Of a stretch of 64,000 nucleotides of DNA, positions 20,020 through 32,169 are shown piece by piece. Positions within the stretch are counted from its first letter, which is position 1. Every line of letters starts with the position of its first letter. Location: the NCBI GenBank assembly GCA_016648135.1, contig JADDOH010002275.1:186001-250000 (forward strand), in the 5' to 3' direction. The notes beneath the pieces were generated by a model that saw only the letters and a list, made by a program, of their open reading frames with translations, made no database searches and was not told the origin of the DNA. The position numbers and the translations under genes were made by a program. The DNA comes from Agrypnia vestita (taxonomy: Eukaryota; Arthropoda; Insecta; Trichoptera; Phryganeidae).

Positions 20020-20560
20020 ATTATTCTATTCAGAAAATATCAGTATGTTTAAATTTTTCAAGAATATAGTACTGAATTTTACCCCCAGGGGGACATTAAT
20101 CAAGATAATATATTATAGATGTCTCATAGAGATGAAGCTATTTTTTTTATGGGATAGTAGTTAGGTATGGAAATCTTTTTGTGTGTTTATGGCGCTTACG
20201 ACCTATCGTACGGCTGGCTTATGTGATCACTTTACACAATGTAACGTTCACCAATTTGATGCGTAATTTATCATGGGTGATAAATTACGCATCAAACTTC
20301 AATTAAAAAATACAGATATCTTATACCAACGACAACATAATAAAATACAACTCTCATATGGAACAAGGTGTGCAAACTTAACATTTTTACAACTTCCATT
20401 TGATAGATGTGGTAGTCTATCATTGTGTAATGTGATCACTTAAGCCGGCCGCATGATAGGTTGTGAGCCCTATAAACACCCAAAAAGACTTCCATACCTA
20501 CTTTCCCATATAAAAAATTGCTTCACCTCTATGAGACATCCATAATATACAAATTTTGAC
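20020..20560. mobile_element. Family B foldback, copy 2 (most complete)
   Basis: The left arm (TATTATAGATGTCTCATAGA, GATGAAGCTA, then GGTATGGAAATCTTTTTGTG and TACGACCTATCGTACGGCTG) is repeated in inverse on the right (about 20415-20556). A central hairpin TGATGCGTAATTTATCA/TGATAAATTACGCATCA occupies 20258-20302. The leading TTCAGAAAATATCAGTATG..GGGGGACATTAATCAAG is shared with 33345 and 34951. Long arms with no coding core fit a foldback element; a palindromic non-coding RNA source is an alternative. Confidence 0.82.
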
Positions 20561-20564
20561 TGTT

Positions 20565-21395
20565 ATTTTATTCAACAATTTTTCATAACGCGAGGTCGAT
20601 TCTCATATTAAGAGACCAGGAGAAATGACTGTCCAGTGACTCCACTCGCCGGACCTGAAGATTGGATCCGATATTTGCAGAGTTCAATGCTCTCAAGAGT
20701 AAAATTACATCTTCTCACAGTTGATGATTCAATGCCAGTTGCTTTCTGCAGGTGAACAGTTAACAGTGCTGTGAACACTGGCGGTGATCAGCCGAGGAGC
20801 CAGCAGCCAGCAGCCGATATCTTCACTTTCCATTGTAATCACCTCTCAGTTGTCACCTCGCTGAATGGATGATAAATGAAACGTGGATAATATGCCACTT
20901 TCTTCGAGGCATTTTGCTTTCATTTTAATTTTTTTTTTTGTTGACACATCTGATTGTCAAAATATCATAATTAATTTATTGGAAATATATCACAACAACG
21001 TTAGGGCTTTGTGTCCACAAAATTTCTTATGAATCGTTTCAATCATTCATTGATCGCTCGTCTTTATAATAATCATATTCGTTTTACTTAGAATATCTTT
21101 CGCACTTCAATGTTCACTTTGTAATTACGCTTTCAAGAGTAATTAATTCCATTGCATGCTAACTATTATTTTAAGAAGTAGTTAAGAATCCTAATAGTAC
21201 TAAAAGATATAATGTCAATAATCAAAACAATTCGTAATTTAATGTATTTATCCGGAAATAAAACAGACACCATTTTTGTTGATAATTTCTAGGGTCTTAT
21301 AAAAAAATCTTCAAATACAATTTAAAGTTAATCAGTTTATATATATTTTTGTGTATAAATATATATTTTAATAATTATGTTCTTGGAATGGAATT
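20565..21395. other. Intergenic stretch, no gene seen
   Basis: 20580-20870 is less AT-rich than its neighbours and contains an internal CAGCAGCCAGCAGCC-type short repeat at 20800. No frame or family signature. Confidence 0.45.
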
Positions 21396-21397
21396 GG

Positions 21398-21535
21398 TGA
21401 GCGTTACATTGTGTAGACTGATCGCTTAAGCCAGCTTATACAGGTCATAAGCCCTGGGACTCCCTATAAAGATTTCCATACACGTTTTCCATATAAAGAG
21501 CATCGTCCCTGTGAGACTTCTATAATTTGTCTTAT
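21398..21535 (-). repeat. Family B, single arm (copy 3)
   Basis: GAGCGTTACATTGTGTAGAC, GCTTAAGCCAGC, ATAAGCCCTGG and CCCTGTGAGACTTCTATAAT match the right arm of family B in the same order. The left arm is absent, so this is a solo or truncated copy. Confidence 0.72.
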
Positions 21536-21539
21536 TTAA

Positions 21540-22470
21540 ATAATGTTTTGTCGGGCAAACGGCGCGGCGGACGGGAAGTTGACCCAAACCCATTTCGGTC
21601 TGCACGTGTTGTCTTATTTAATTAATTTCATTATTAAAAACATCCCTTCTTACAATAATAATTTTTCAGACGTGGCACGCAAATTATATAAATTCATTAT
21701 CTATTTAAATTAATTCACTAAAAATTGGTGAAACGTTTTCCAATATTTAAATCTACGACCTTGGCCAATAGCCAAAAAATATTAATAAAATTGTCTTAAT
21801 ATTATTATAGCTTCCAATTATTTTTAGCTTCCCGATTTACTAAATTAAAAATCAGTAGTATTTAATTAAATGATAATTATTACACCAATATTTAGAGAAC
21901 TTAATTAACTTTTATATAATATTATCCATATTTGGAAAAGTGTGGGGGTGACCACCATAATACCGTGAATATACAATTAAACGTACCATAATGTAAGTTT
22001 AAAATACTGAGAACTGTGTTATTTTGGCTAACTGCCCGTCGGCATACTCAGTTAATATTCCGTTTGTTTCAGAAATTCTAGGAAGTCGGGGTGGGTTGAA
22101 TATTTTTTAAGGTTCTTTTTTGTGTCTCTATTATTAACGATTCCTGTCAGGCCGTAGTTTCTTTTGTCTGCTTTTTGGCGTTGACATTGGCCCAGTGAAA
22201 CGACGATTTAATATTTTACCCCGAGTAAAAATTCAACATTCATTAATATATTTTTCACTTTGTAAAAGTTTTTGAATTTTTACACTTAATGGCGATAATT
22301 GTGGCGACGACACAAATGTGTTTAACGCTTATTACCGAATTCAATATCAACTTGAAATCTACGACAAATATCTACTTGAGATGTTTGACTGATTTATATC
22401 ACCTTAAAAATGAGATCGCTCGATTCGCATATCGCAATCCCACGTAAGCCAACTTTTTCAAATTTCCTTT
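21540..22470. other. AT-rich intergenic stretch, no gene seen
   Basis: One GC-rich patch at 21545-21610 (GGCGCGGCGGACGGGAAG) has no recognisable frame. Nothing else noted. Confidence 0.45.
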
Positions 22471-22474
22471 TATT

Positions 22475-22650
22475 TTAATCCCAATTATAATAATTTCGTT
22501 TTCTGTCCGTCTGTCCGTTCTTCCGTCCATCGTAACTTCTTGTAACGTCCGTAACTTCTTTATAGTACAAAAACTTTGTTTTCTTCTTTTTTCCCCTACG
22601 TATAAAACTACCGTCATTTTTGGCGGGTTACAGCTAGTTCTACATAATTT
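22475..22650. repeat. Dispersed repeat family D, copy 1
   Basis: It shares with 26555-26795 the order: CCCAATTATAATAATTTCGTT, CTGTCCGTCTGTCCG pyrimidine tract, CGTAACTTCTTGTAACGTCC GTAACTTCTTTA, and finally GGCGGGTTACAGCTAGTTCTA. A third piece with only the end (TTTTTGACGGGTTATTGGTAG) lies near 30432. Non-coding. Confidence 0.65.
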
Positions 22651-22654
22651 CTAC

Positions 22655-23925
22655 ACTTCAATTCGCGATCTCACTCTTTCGAAACTAAAAATTAGTTACC
22701 GAAAAGTAATTTTTCATTACATGTTTATCATTCATACTCACAGCTAATTCTAATCCCGTTTAGGTCAGTTTTGTTCTTTTATTTATAAGCTTCCTACGAC
22801 ATTTTCACTGAGATGGTTTATCTACTTCTCGAGCTAAGCAGCTGTGGTAGGCATTTCCTTTCTAGATTTCCTTTCTAGAAGATTTCCCGGAAAATTAATG
22901 TGTAGAATACAGGTTGACCAAATGTATACAATTGGCTGATGGCAATGTTTATTTTGAAATTCTAATAATTAATAATTACAATGATGTGAACAGTACCAGA
23001 AATTAATAATGACATCTTTCTAACTGGATATATTGGTTATATGGTGTCACACAAACAAATGGTACAAAGGGATTAATGTTTAATACAAACGAGACAAAGA
23101 GGACCTTCGGTCAGTGACCTGTTTCCAAGAGATCTTCATGTGTCAATTATTATTATTATTATTTTTTAATTTAATTTATTATTTAAACAGTTCAGATATG
23201 AAATAACGGTTCAACAACCACATTTAGAAAGATTCTTAATATCAACAACCCCATTAAGATTCTTAATATGAACAATTAGCATGGGACACGCGATATTTAT
23301 TTCACGTAGAATAGTTATTTTTATACAATTCAAATATATAATATTAATAACAGTTTGTTTACCAAGTGATGTTTAGATTTTATTTATTTTATTTAGATTC
23401 ACCGTTGAACACAAGAATTTGCGACAGCGTGTAAATAATACAAAATAAATATTTAGATTCATCTCTGTCCTAAAATTTTTGACAATCTTGATTTACGTCA
23501 TGTTATCATTATCTTCTAACAAATGAGGAGTAAAAAAAAATAGAATTATACCTTATCTCCTTTTTTTATTATTACCTATCAATATAAACATGTTTCTTTA
23601 ATGGTACGTTGTACCGTGTATTAATTAAATAAATACAAAAAATTTCTGAGATAAATACAAAAAACCTGTTTTTTTTTCAAGAAATTTTCTCTGAAAATTT
23701 CTCTGAACCTACATCTTATTAGAAAAAAGTTTTTACAAAACAATTTCACCTCAGTTTTCTTTTAAAATAAATTTTTAACATTTTTAACATTAAGTATGGA
23801 CATTTCTGCTATTGCTATTTACGAAATTGGATATTGCTGTCATTGCTATTATGTTTAAGTATAAAATCGACATCAACTCTAACTTTAGTATGAAGCGGCC
23901 ATTTTGTCACATGACGGTTGATTAG
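22655..23925. other. AT-rich intergenic stretch, no gene seen
   Basis: No frame above background. A short TTATTATTATTATT tract at 23147-23164 and a local direct repeat (CAACAACC..TTCTTAATAT near 23210-23270) are the only structures. Confidence 0.5.
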
Positions 23926-23929
23926 TTGA

Positions 23930-24110
23930 AGTAGATATTACTGCCCTTGCTTTTAATAGTGATTTTGAAAAACGGTTTTGAAGGGATAGAGATATATTTC
24001 TTAAAAAAACTGAAATTCACTACATTCTAACTAAGTCATCCTCGGTGACTGCATTCAAAACATTATTTTTATTTTTTTAATATTGCTGCCTTTGCTTTTA
24101 AGCCCCTCAA
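23930..24110. repeat. Family E partial copies
   Basis: TATTACTGCCCTTGCTTTTAA (about 23936) and AATATTGCTGCCTTTGCTTT then TAAGCCCC (about 24080) match the arm of the 55786-56083 foldback (ATATCTCTGCCTTTGCTTTTATACCCC). TCATCCTCGGTGACTGCATT (about 24036) is the inner arm. This copy is more diverged. Confidence 0.5.
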
Positions 24111-24114
24111 ATGT

Positions 24115-26140
24115 AATATAACACAGTACTTTAATTTTTTACAGGATAGAAACATCAAAAAGAAATACAATCGTGCATTTTATTATTTTATCAAGCCTAA
24201 TAAAAGGCTTGTTTCAAAGTAGATTACCGCTTCAGTGGCTATAAAAAAGTTTTGATAATCACCCCAGTTAACGAAACTAAACGAGTCGGCGCCTGTCAGA
24301 CGGATTTCCACTAGCCGCACTCAGATCTATTACAAAGTTTGCCTATCTGCCTCGTGGCAGGCGCAGCAACGGTTGGTCGCGCTAATTCGACAACGACACA
24401 TGGATTCTTGCATATTTTATAATAAAATTAACCAGATCTATATATATTTCATGTGTATACGGAACAAAGCATTTTACAATAAAAACAATATTAGTTAAAA
24501 AGTCACCTTGAGAGAATAAAAAGATATTAAACACCAGTGTTTAAATAATTGCGAAAACAAAATATTTTACAATTATATTGTAACTTATTTTCTATTTTTG
24601 CAATAAGTTACAATTACATTGAATTGTGTGCAACAGCATTAATAATATTTGATTTATACGGTTAAAGACATACATTTAAAAAATTACACTACCGTTTATT
24701 TTACGTTTTTAAATTATGTAGAGTGGCGAGCTATGTTCCACGTTGATCATGTAATTGGTACAATAAAATAATATACACAAACTTCTCTAACTTCCGCTAT
24801 CTCTTGTGTTTCTCGTATGTATATGTAAATTAATTATGTTTAAGAATGCAGGGCATTTAGTAAGGTTTGCGAATTAGTGACATAATTTTTTTTTATCAAT
24901 ATGTTTAATCGTACTATTCAGTATAAGGTTAATGTAATGCAACAATTTATGTTGATTCGTTCAATATATAAGTATCGTAAAAAGGATACCATTCAGGTGA
25001 ATAATGTTCAATGATACTCCCCACAACACAATAAAGCAATTTTTATGATATGTCCAAAATATTTTTTTTTTTAAAGTGACAAATTTAGAGCATGTCTCGT
25101 AGTCCGGTGCGTTTTCTTGTCTACAAACAGAAAGAGTAATACTTACTTTTAATATTCGAATAAAGTTTGACTTTATAAGTATAATGCTTCTGCTATAATA
25201 TTTTTTAAGAATTCACAAACCATCTCACAGCATTAAAATTTTACTCTCAATATTAGTGGCTTTAGGTTAGATAATCTTGATATGTTGGACATAAAAAATC
25301 TCTGAACATTTAATATAAAAATATAAACCCCCTCACAACAAATTAGGGCACCCACCCACACGACAATTTTACATTAAATCCTCGAAGATATAGTGGTATC
25401 AGAACCTGTCGACCTTAAAAATAGTCAGTATATTTATTTAATGTATTTTTACTTTTATTAAGTATCTGAGAGCACCACGTTTATGTGATACGATTTAAAA
25501 TATTTAATTCTAATAAAATATTAAATATTAATTGCCTGCCTGTTAAGCATACCTGTAAAGGAGTAAGCATCGATTACAGTATATTAAAGGTGTTTCTAGT
25601 AGAATAATCTTCAGTATAGCGATAACTTTGAAACTGAACTCATTTTCAGATCGCTGCATCCAGACGGCAGTAATTACGCGCTTCGCCAGATGGCACTGGT
25701 TGCACCTAACAAGCAAATGTTAGATAGTGTCGGTTTGCTTCTTGGCTACCGAATAAATTGTCGATAGACGCTTTAATGGCAATGCAAAATGCAATAGATA
25801 GACGGGTATATTGTACGTACAAACGATTTAAGAAAGATAATTGGTGTCTTATCTCCTATACAAGTCACACTGATATGTGAAAAAATGTTTTTAGGCATTT
25901 ATATACACACGCAACGGAACGTATCCTTACTTTGTTTTATTGTGATTTTTGCATTGTGGCTATTTTTGCCTTAACCTTTTCCTCTCTGGTTCTATGAACT
26001 GAGTTGATTATTTTCTCTAATTATGTAAATGTCTCTGTAAATAAATATACTGAATACAGAGATAATATTTTATGTATTTCTCCGTAATATTTTATGTATT
26101 CTTCCGTAATATATTGTCATGAGAGTTTAACTGCGCATTA
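24115..26140. other. AT-rich intergenic stretch, no gene seen
   Basis: A GC-richer island at 24285-24400 (ACGAGTCGGCGCCTGTCAGA) has no recognisable frame. 26040-26115 holds a short direct duplication (TAATATTTTATGTATT..TCCG, twice). No coding gene. Confidence 0.45.
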
Positions 26141-26142
26141 CT

Positions 26143-26360
26143 GAAATCTCTCGAACGGTCCCGAAATCAACTGGGCTATTCTCGTAATCACTAGAAATAT
26201 GGAGAAACTAGTAGAACGTTTTCGAAGCATCGCGAAATCAGTGTTTTGTATAAAAGGCGAGCGGCCGAGCGCGCGGAGAGTTGTTGTTATTTATAAAACC
26301 ACAGAATTTATGTATTCAATAAAATAATTACAATGTAGAGTTATTTACCGCACAACAAAA
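26143..26360 (+). promoter_or_regulatory. 10-bp-phased GAA array, TATA box and early poly(A) signal (locus 3)
   Basis: GAA triplets begin at 26143, 26153 and 26163, then TTC at 26179, then GAA at 26194, 26204, 26214, 26224 and 26234. The two blocks each keep an exact 10-bp period with a 1-nt slip between them. TATAAAAGG follows at 26249, so initiation is expected near 26280. An AATAAA signal (26319) comes only about 40 bp after that point, the compact promoter-plus-poly(A) layout of an LTR. TGT at 26115 and ACAACA ending 26357 are possible tips; no target duplication was found. Confidence 0.6.
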
Positions 26361-26554
26361 TAAAAGGCTTTTCTAAGAAACTGGCGTTAATAGTAATACG
26401 TGTATAAATTGTAGGGGGAACAATACGGGAGCACGTTTACATGTACACTCAATTTACACCACCGGAACGTGCGTTTCAATTTTCGCACCGAATTAGAATG
26501 GTTAGTTAACATGGCGCATTTGCGGGATTATTGCATTTTTTTCATTGTGTTATC

Positions 26555-26795
26555 CCAATTACAATAATTTTGTTGTCTGTCCGGCCATCCGTCTGTCCCC
26601 GTAACTTCGTGTAACGTCCGTAACTTTTTTAGAGTAAAATTTTTTCCCATAAAAAAAATCCATTTTTTCCCAAATTTTTTTTTCAAAAATTCTTTTTCCC
26701 AAATTTTTTTTCCCAAAAATATATACATACTTATTCCTTAGGAACCAACATGTTAAAGTACCGTAATTTTTGACGGGTTACAGCTAGTTCTATAT
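26555..26795. repeat. Dispersed repeat family D, copy 2
   Basis: Same block order as 22475-22650, with an inserted low-complexity tract at 26640-26725 in which CCCAAATTTTTTTT is repeated. Ends TTTTTGACGGGTTACAGCTAG. Confidence 0.7.
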
Positions 26796-26799
26796 TATT

Positions 26800-29590
26800 G
26801 ATGGTTCTAGCGTTTAAGTTGTAGAGATTATTCATGATGATCATTAATTCGCGAACCACATTAAGGAGAACACTTCTCGCACGTCGGTAGGTATTTTGTA
26901 GCTGGTCAATACCCACCCGCATTGAAATTTCGCCGCTTTCTATGGTTTTTCGCGACTGTCAAGCGCAAACTGTTCCGCATGGCGTCACTTGTCACTTTAT
27001 ATAGGCTTTGGATTTCTGGAAGTTTCTGGTATATTTTTGCCTACCAATTATATATGGTTTCTCTACATTTAGCATCTCGCGAAAATATATTAAAATCTGA
27101 TAAGTTTGGTAATAGTGATAAGAATATTGCGAACTACATATTTCATTTGGGCGTATTGCGTAGAAAATTTTGTTAAAGATTACTAAAAAGTGTTGACTGC
27201 ACGTTGCGTTGCTGCTCTATATGCGTATGACTACACACAGTACTTGAGGGTTTTTTTTACAATTTTTTCAAAAATCGTTTTTCTATACCTAGCGGTTTCA
27301 TTCTGAATGTACCGAAATGCGGTATGTTCACGGCATAAAATTGTTTTCAATCAACATCGTGAAGCATAAACACTTTATCTCCATCACAACATTAAACCCT
27401 TTATGAGGCGCAATCATCCTTTATGGGTTCCGAGGCGGTAGCTCCGTCCACAGCATCCAGGGTAGCTGCGAATCTGGAGATTGAGCGTTAATAAACCAGA
27501 ATAACATCTCAGCACTACGAGAACCTATAAAACAGGAATGGTATAAAAAGGGATTATGGCCAAATATATGAAAGAGCCCAACTCATATTTTTATAACACA
27601 GTGTGATAAGAACTGTCGGATAGCACTAAGGTAATGTGAAATGCATGCATCTTCGTATAGTTGGAAGCACAAGGTATCATCCAACATACATGTTGTAAAG
27701 GAGCTAGTTCACAATAATTTACAAGTGGATTTCTACCTAAATTGCACGTAGTTAGGCAGAAAGCGTCCAACGCACAAAATGTTATAAATGAATTATATTC
27801 GGGTTTGGACCGCTTAATACAAAATCTGTGTGTGCTGAAAATTCAAGCTCTAAGTGCTATAGTTTTTTATTAATTGTTTATTTATTTATTTTTTAATTGA
27901 TAATATATTAGTACAATGATACCTAGAAAATGTTTACAATTCAATTTTTTTTATGTTATATACCTCACCAAAAAGAATTATGATTCTTGGTATGTGGTGA
28001 GGGATAATCACTTAAAATCATATCGGTAGTGTAACCTAATTTAATAAACAATGAGAAAGGTAATATACTATTTATCTAATATGTCAAAAATCTTAATTAA
28101 TAATATAATATATAGAATAAGCAGTCAAATAATAATGTAGAATAAGCAGTCAAAAGAAACTAAACTCAATCAAAAAAGTCAATTCTACAATAAAAATTCA
28201 ATATTTTATCACCGTTAAATTTAAAAAATTTTTTGATTGTTTTCTGCGGCTTCAAATTTTATAAAGCTTTATAAATCCTTGGCAAAATAATATTGGTTAA
28301 AAACATTCTCATGGTACGGAAGCATTATGCAACTTTTTGTTACTACACAATAATTTTTTTATGGAAAACGTCTAAGGGGGTTGAACGTGCTCTAATAATG
28401 ATAATAATAACAATAAAATACTCAGATAATATTTTTTAATTCATGCTTTATCAAATTCATAGAACATAATATATAATCCAGTATTGTTTACGTATATTTA
28501 AACATTTTGTAGAAAGAATCCAACCTGTAAAACGCGTCATATCTAAGTAAGCCATTCAGTTCCATGTTCCATCCAAAATTATGAGTCTAATATATATATT
28601 TTTTTAACAAATAATGAATAAACTTTAAAAAATAATAATAAAATACAAATACAATACTTTGTTTACTTCATACTAAAATATTTATGCTGGGCGTATAAGA
28701 TATTCTCAGTTGCTTGATTTATACTTATAATCTTCTTGATAATATTTAAAATGCAGATATTTAAGTTAAGCACATCTTCCCCTGCATCTGTTGACCTCTC
28801 GTATCTGCGATCAATGCGTTAATGCGCATTCTTGTGTATTTATCCAGAATCCATAACTCGTACATTAAAATCCATTTTAGTTTCTTTACTACGAAACTCT
28901 CAAACCACGGCATTTTGTGATCAGAAGCGAAATTGAGCACATCAGCGCGGAGGAAAGTCCTAAACAATTTCCTTTCCCTCTTATTCTGTATTGGTTTATA
29001 AAACAATGCACTTATGGCGGATTTCCTGCTTCGGGCGTGCATTTTCTTTGATGCGTTTATTGATGCACTTCATTCGAAAATCCGATTTGTGGCTTATTTC
29101 ATTGCTCAGCTCTTTGTATGGAGTAATTATAGGCGAAATTGTTCGTTTTATTGAAGCTTTCCTGCCTTCTCGGTACTGTGTGTCGATTTTGTTATTACTT
29201 AATCGATTTCTATTTTATGTTTGGATTTTAATTAATCATTTCAGAAATGATGCAATATTTTGATATTAATTGGGTCAAATTAGCTCCGAACTACTTTCAT
29301 TTTCACTATTATAATTAAAATGTGTGTTGCAAGCATTCTAAAATAAATTCAAACAGAAGAATGGAGTTCCTTAAAGATATCGAAAATTCGAGAATGCCAC
29401 GACGTCCATGATTTTCTTGAGGAAGGCGTTTCCTCATTCGTTCCTCGGTATCCGATTACGTCAGCAATAATACCGCGGTTACTCCGCGACATCGAGCATT
29501 TGAACCATCTTGAATAAATTAACTTTCAATCTTTAGGTATCTTTTCTTTATACGTATAAACATACAGACACGTTATACGTATAAACAAAC
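26800..29590. other. Long stretch without recognised genes
   Basis: Frames at 26731-26922 and 28761-29042 (minus) and 26922-27176 and 28991-29263 (plus) lack motifs and overlap one another on opposite strands. A three-unit heat-shock-like site, GAAAATTCGAGAA, is at 29382-29394 but without a nearby TATA box. (AT)n-like runs and AT-rich tracts dominate the rest. Confidence 0.45.
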
Positions 29591-30025
29591 AGGGTACTAA
29601 CTAAGAGGAATGAGCGAGCTCTGGACGTTTTTGAAAGGAAAATTTTGAGACGTATCTTCGGACCGGTTCTAGAAAATGGACTTTAGTGCAGACGTTACAA
29701 CAGTGAGCTCTATACTCTAATTAAGGAGCCAAACGTCACAAAATTTATAAAACTGGGAAGACTTCCGGTGGCTGGGTCATGTGGAGAGAATGTCCGAGCA
29801 TCAAGCACCAAAGTCCCTGCTGAACTCAAGGGCAATAGGGCGAAGGAGCTTAGGAAGGTCAAAATTAAGATGGGGTGACAACGTCCTCAAAGACATCTCT
29901 GCCTTAGAGCTTCGGAACTGGAGAGAGCTGGCACTAGACCGAGATGAGTGGAGGAAGATTATTGAGGAGGCCAAGACCCACCAAGGGCTGAGTGCCAAGA
30001 GTGATGATGATAAACATACAGATCC
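29591..30025 (+). pseudogene. RTE-type retrotransposon C-terminal tail with 3' end
   Basis: After a degraded start (VLTKRNERALDVFERKILRR, IFGPVLENG), a frameshift at about 29765 leads to WLGHVERMSEHQAPKSLLNS and an open frame to 30044: RRSLGRSKLRWGDNVLKDIS, ALELRNWRELALDRDEWRKI, IEEAKTHQGLSAKSDDD. GHVERM, LRWxDxVxxD, RxWRxLAxDRDxWRxxxEEAKTHxGL are the family signature. The element's 3' end is the GATGATGATAAACAT tract at about 30001-30017. It is a distinct family from the GRPRKTW one, and the best preserved here. Confidence 0.87.
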
Positions 30026-30479
30026 TACCCAGCGACAAATATAGATCGAATTCTACTATTGGATACAACGAATGAGCCTGTAAACTTAAGTAGGTACAGA
30101 CTTCGGTTTAGGCAAGGAGACAGTGAACATATTTTACATAGTAACACAATAATGTAACTTGCAGAAATACGACAAATTAAATGTGAAAAGATGTAATTTT
30201 ATCTATTGTGTATCAAAATATTTAGTTGTCCATGTAACCATGTCCGTCACTAACGTTACCAAATTGCGTAAATAATGATAAAGTATAAAAAAGAGGTACA
30301 AAAATATAAAATAAACATAATTCTCTATGTAAAAATGTCCGTCACTAACGCTACCGTGTCACTACGCTAAGCCAAATGACGCTGTTATCACAACCACGAT
30401 TCCCAGCCGAAATATAAAGTAAATGTATGTCATTTTTGACGGGTTATTGGTAGCACATACATAAAAAATAAAATTAAAA

Positions 30480-31196
30480 TACTAATGCGAATGTTAGAGA
30501 CAGGACCGCGACCCACCAAAAAAATGACAATTTTCGGGACCCACCTCCTGCCTCACATTTTCCCAATTCATATTGTAACTGTACGAAAGACTGTCCAATT
30601 AAGAAAAAAAAAAAGTCGAAATCGAAATTTTTGATTACGAAATATATATATATATATGTAATATTTTAATGGGAAGGATGAGTTTGTTGCCTATTTCTTG
30701 CCATAACAGCAGTAGCGTCGACTTAAATTTTGGTCACTTTTAATCGCAGTGAATTCGATACGTCCAATTTATTTCTGCATTTAGTCTTAATAGAAACCAT
30801 AGAAGAAAACTCCACTTCACACGAGGTAGTGAAGTGGAAGAGGACTTTCATCTCTTCATCAGAAAGGCAGGGATAAGTGTCAGCAACTGAAAGCCAGAAT
30901 TTTGCTAATTGCTTACTATTGAAAGTATTTTTCAGCGACGTATCTTCTGATAGATCAATAAGCTCTTCACTTGCTTTTATTGACATTTCAGTCGGTATGT
31001 CTTGAAATGGATTTTAAATCCAGTTTATCCTGTTGAACTTTTCTTCTCTTCTTCGAAGCAGGCGTTAAATTTATTTTTCAACTCTGTTAAATGAGTGAAA
31101 ATTGCAGACACTACTTTTATATAATAAACACGACACGACCCGGACGAGACGTGTTGCGCGGTATTGTGACTGCGACCCATAGTTTGGGAAACACTG
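30480..31196 (-). mobile_element. Truncated hAT element
   Basis: The right tip (31149-31196) read inward starts CAGTGTTTCCCAAACTATGG GTCGCAGTC, a typical animal hAT terminus. On the left a GGACCGCGACCCACC block (about 30512) is the subterminal palindromic segment seen in the same element class, but the outer left tip is absent. The transposase C-terminus lies between on the minus strand. Confidence 0.7.
30661..31008 (-). pseudogene. hAT transposase C-terminal dimerisation region (ZBED/FAM200-like)
   Basis: The minus-strand frame reads SIKASEELIDLSEDTSLKNT, FNSKQLAKFWLSVADTYPCL, SDEEMKVLFHFTTSCEVEFS, SMVSIKTKCRNKLDVSN, then ends. FWLSV..YP.LS..A.K.L..F.TT..CE..FS....IK.K.RN.LD is the hATC signature of this family, which dimerises the transposase. 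A stop and TAVMARNRQQTHPSH follow. The RNase-H-like catalytic domain is missing upstream, so the gene is dead. Confidence 0.85.
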
Positions 31197-31199
31197 CTC

Positions 31200-31805
31200 T
31201 ACAGTTTTATTTTGTGTGTCTTTGCTGAATTGAAATATTTTATTAAAACCTTCCCCACAAATCACGCTCGCCGCCCCGGATGAATATTTCAGGGTAGTTT
31301 TGGGATCCAGGAATAATGCGAGCGAGGTTCGCTAATGCAGTTTTCTGATCGCGAGATGATTTATTCACGCTGACCCACTTTCCCGCTCCCCGGGTGGAGG
31401 GCCACTAAAGATTCATTGTTTCTCTATTTGGGGCGCAGACACCGTCACCTAATTCCGTTGACTTAACTAACCGTGATAATTGTTTTCCCTGTCTGCGGTT
31501 CCTGGGATGCAGTCAAATCATCTACTTCCGCAGAATAGACAACGTGATGCACAGAATGTAACAGAGTGAAGTGTACCTTGGTGTATGTGTGGTGTTGCGC
31601 GGGCCGACAGGAAGCGTGTGAACGAGACGGACGCTTGGTACTTGGAGCTTGCGCGGAATAACCGAATATTGTAATATTAATGTAATAGTCTGTGAATAAA
31701 CGTCCTGAAATACTCTTCTAAAAAAGAACATTGCACAGAACTAATTCGCAATATAAGAAGATAGATTCCTACGTAAATTATTAGTCGAATATGTTTTTTT
31801 AAAGA
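31200..31805. other. GC-richer intergenic stretch with LTR-like 3' end
   Basis: 31260-31520 contains CpG-rich segments without a recognisable frame. TGTAACAGAGTGAAGTG (31557) with TGTGAATAAACGTCCTGAAA (31691) about 135 bp later resembles the compact layout of a short gypsy-type LTR, including an AATAAA signal. No target duplication was found. Confidence 0.35.
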
Positions 31806-31810
31806 AGATA

Positions 31811-31890
31811 GAAATGCGAACACGGAGAACGTGTCGAATCAATATTCTTACTTTTTTAAATTAAGCTTAATACAATAGGACTAGAAAATA
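31811..31890 (+). repeat. SINE-body-like repeat
   Basis: ATGCGAACACGGAGAACGTG then TCGAATCAATATTCTTAC, and later ACAATAGGACTAG, match 39122-39215. The tRNA-like head is missing here. Confidence 0.6.
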
Positions 31891-32169
31891 TTTTAACCAG
31901 TAGCTACGGAGATAAGCCACTTTAAAAAAAATATATTTGACTTGTATTCCGTAAAATAGTAATAGTAACATTTATTATTATTAATATTTATAACTTTATA
32001 GTAACTTATATTTTTAAATCTCTTTTTTTTATTTTTTTTTTTTAAGTCAATTAAAATTGAATTTAAGTCAATTAAAATTGAAGGCGTCCTTATAAAAAGG
32101 GTCTTTATGCAAAAACAAAATTTTACAGGACAAAAAAACACTTAGTGAAATAAGTAACAGGAGTCTCAG

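Noticed and set aside
28761..29263. 93-codon minus and 90-codon plus frames as genes
   Set aside because: They overlap on opposite strands and neither has a recognisable motif or splice context.
31557..31735. Definite LTR
   Set aside because: Poly(A) layout is suggestive but the tips and target duplication could not be established.
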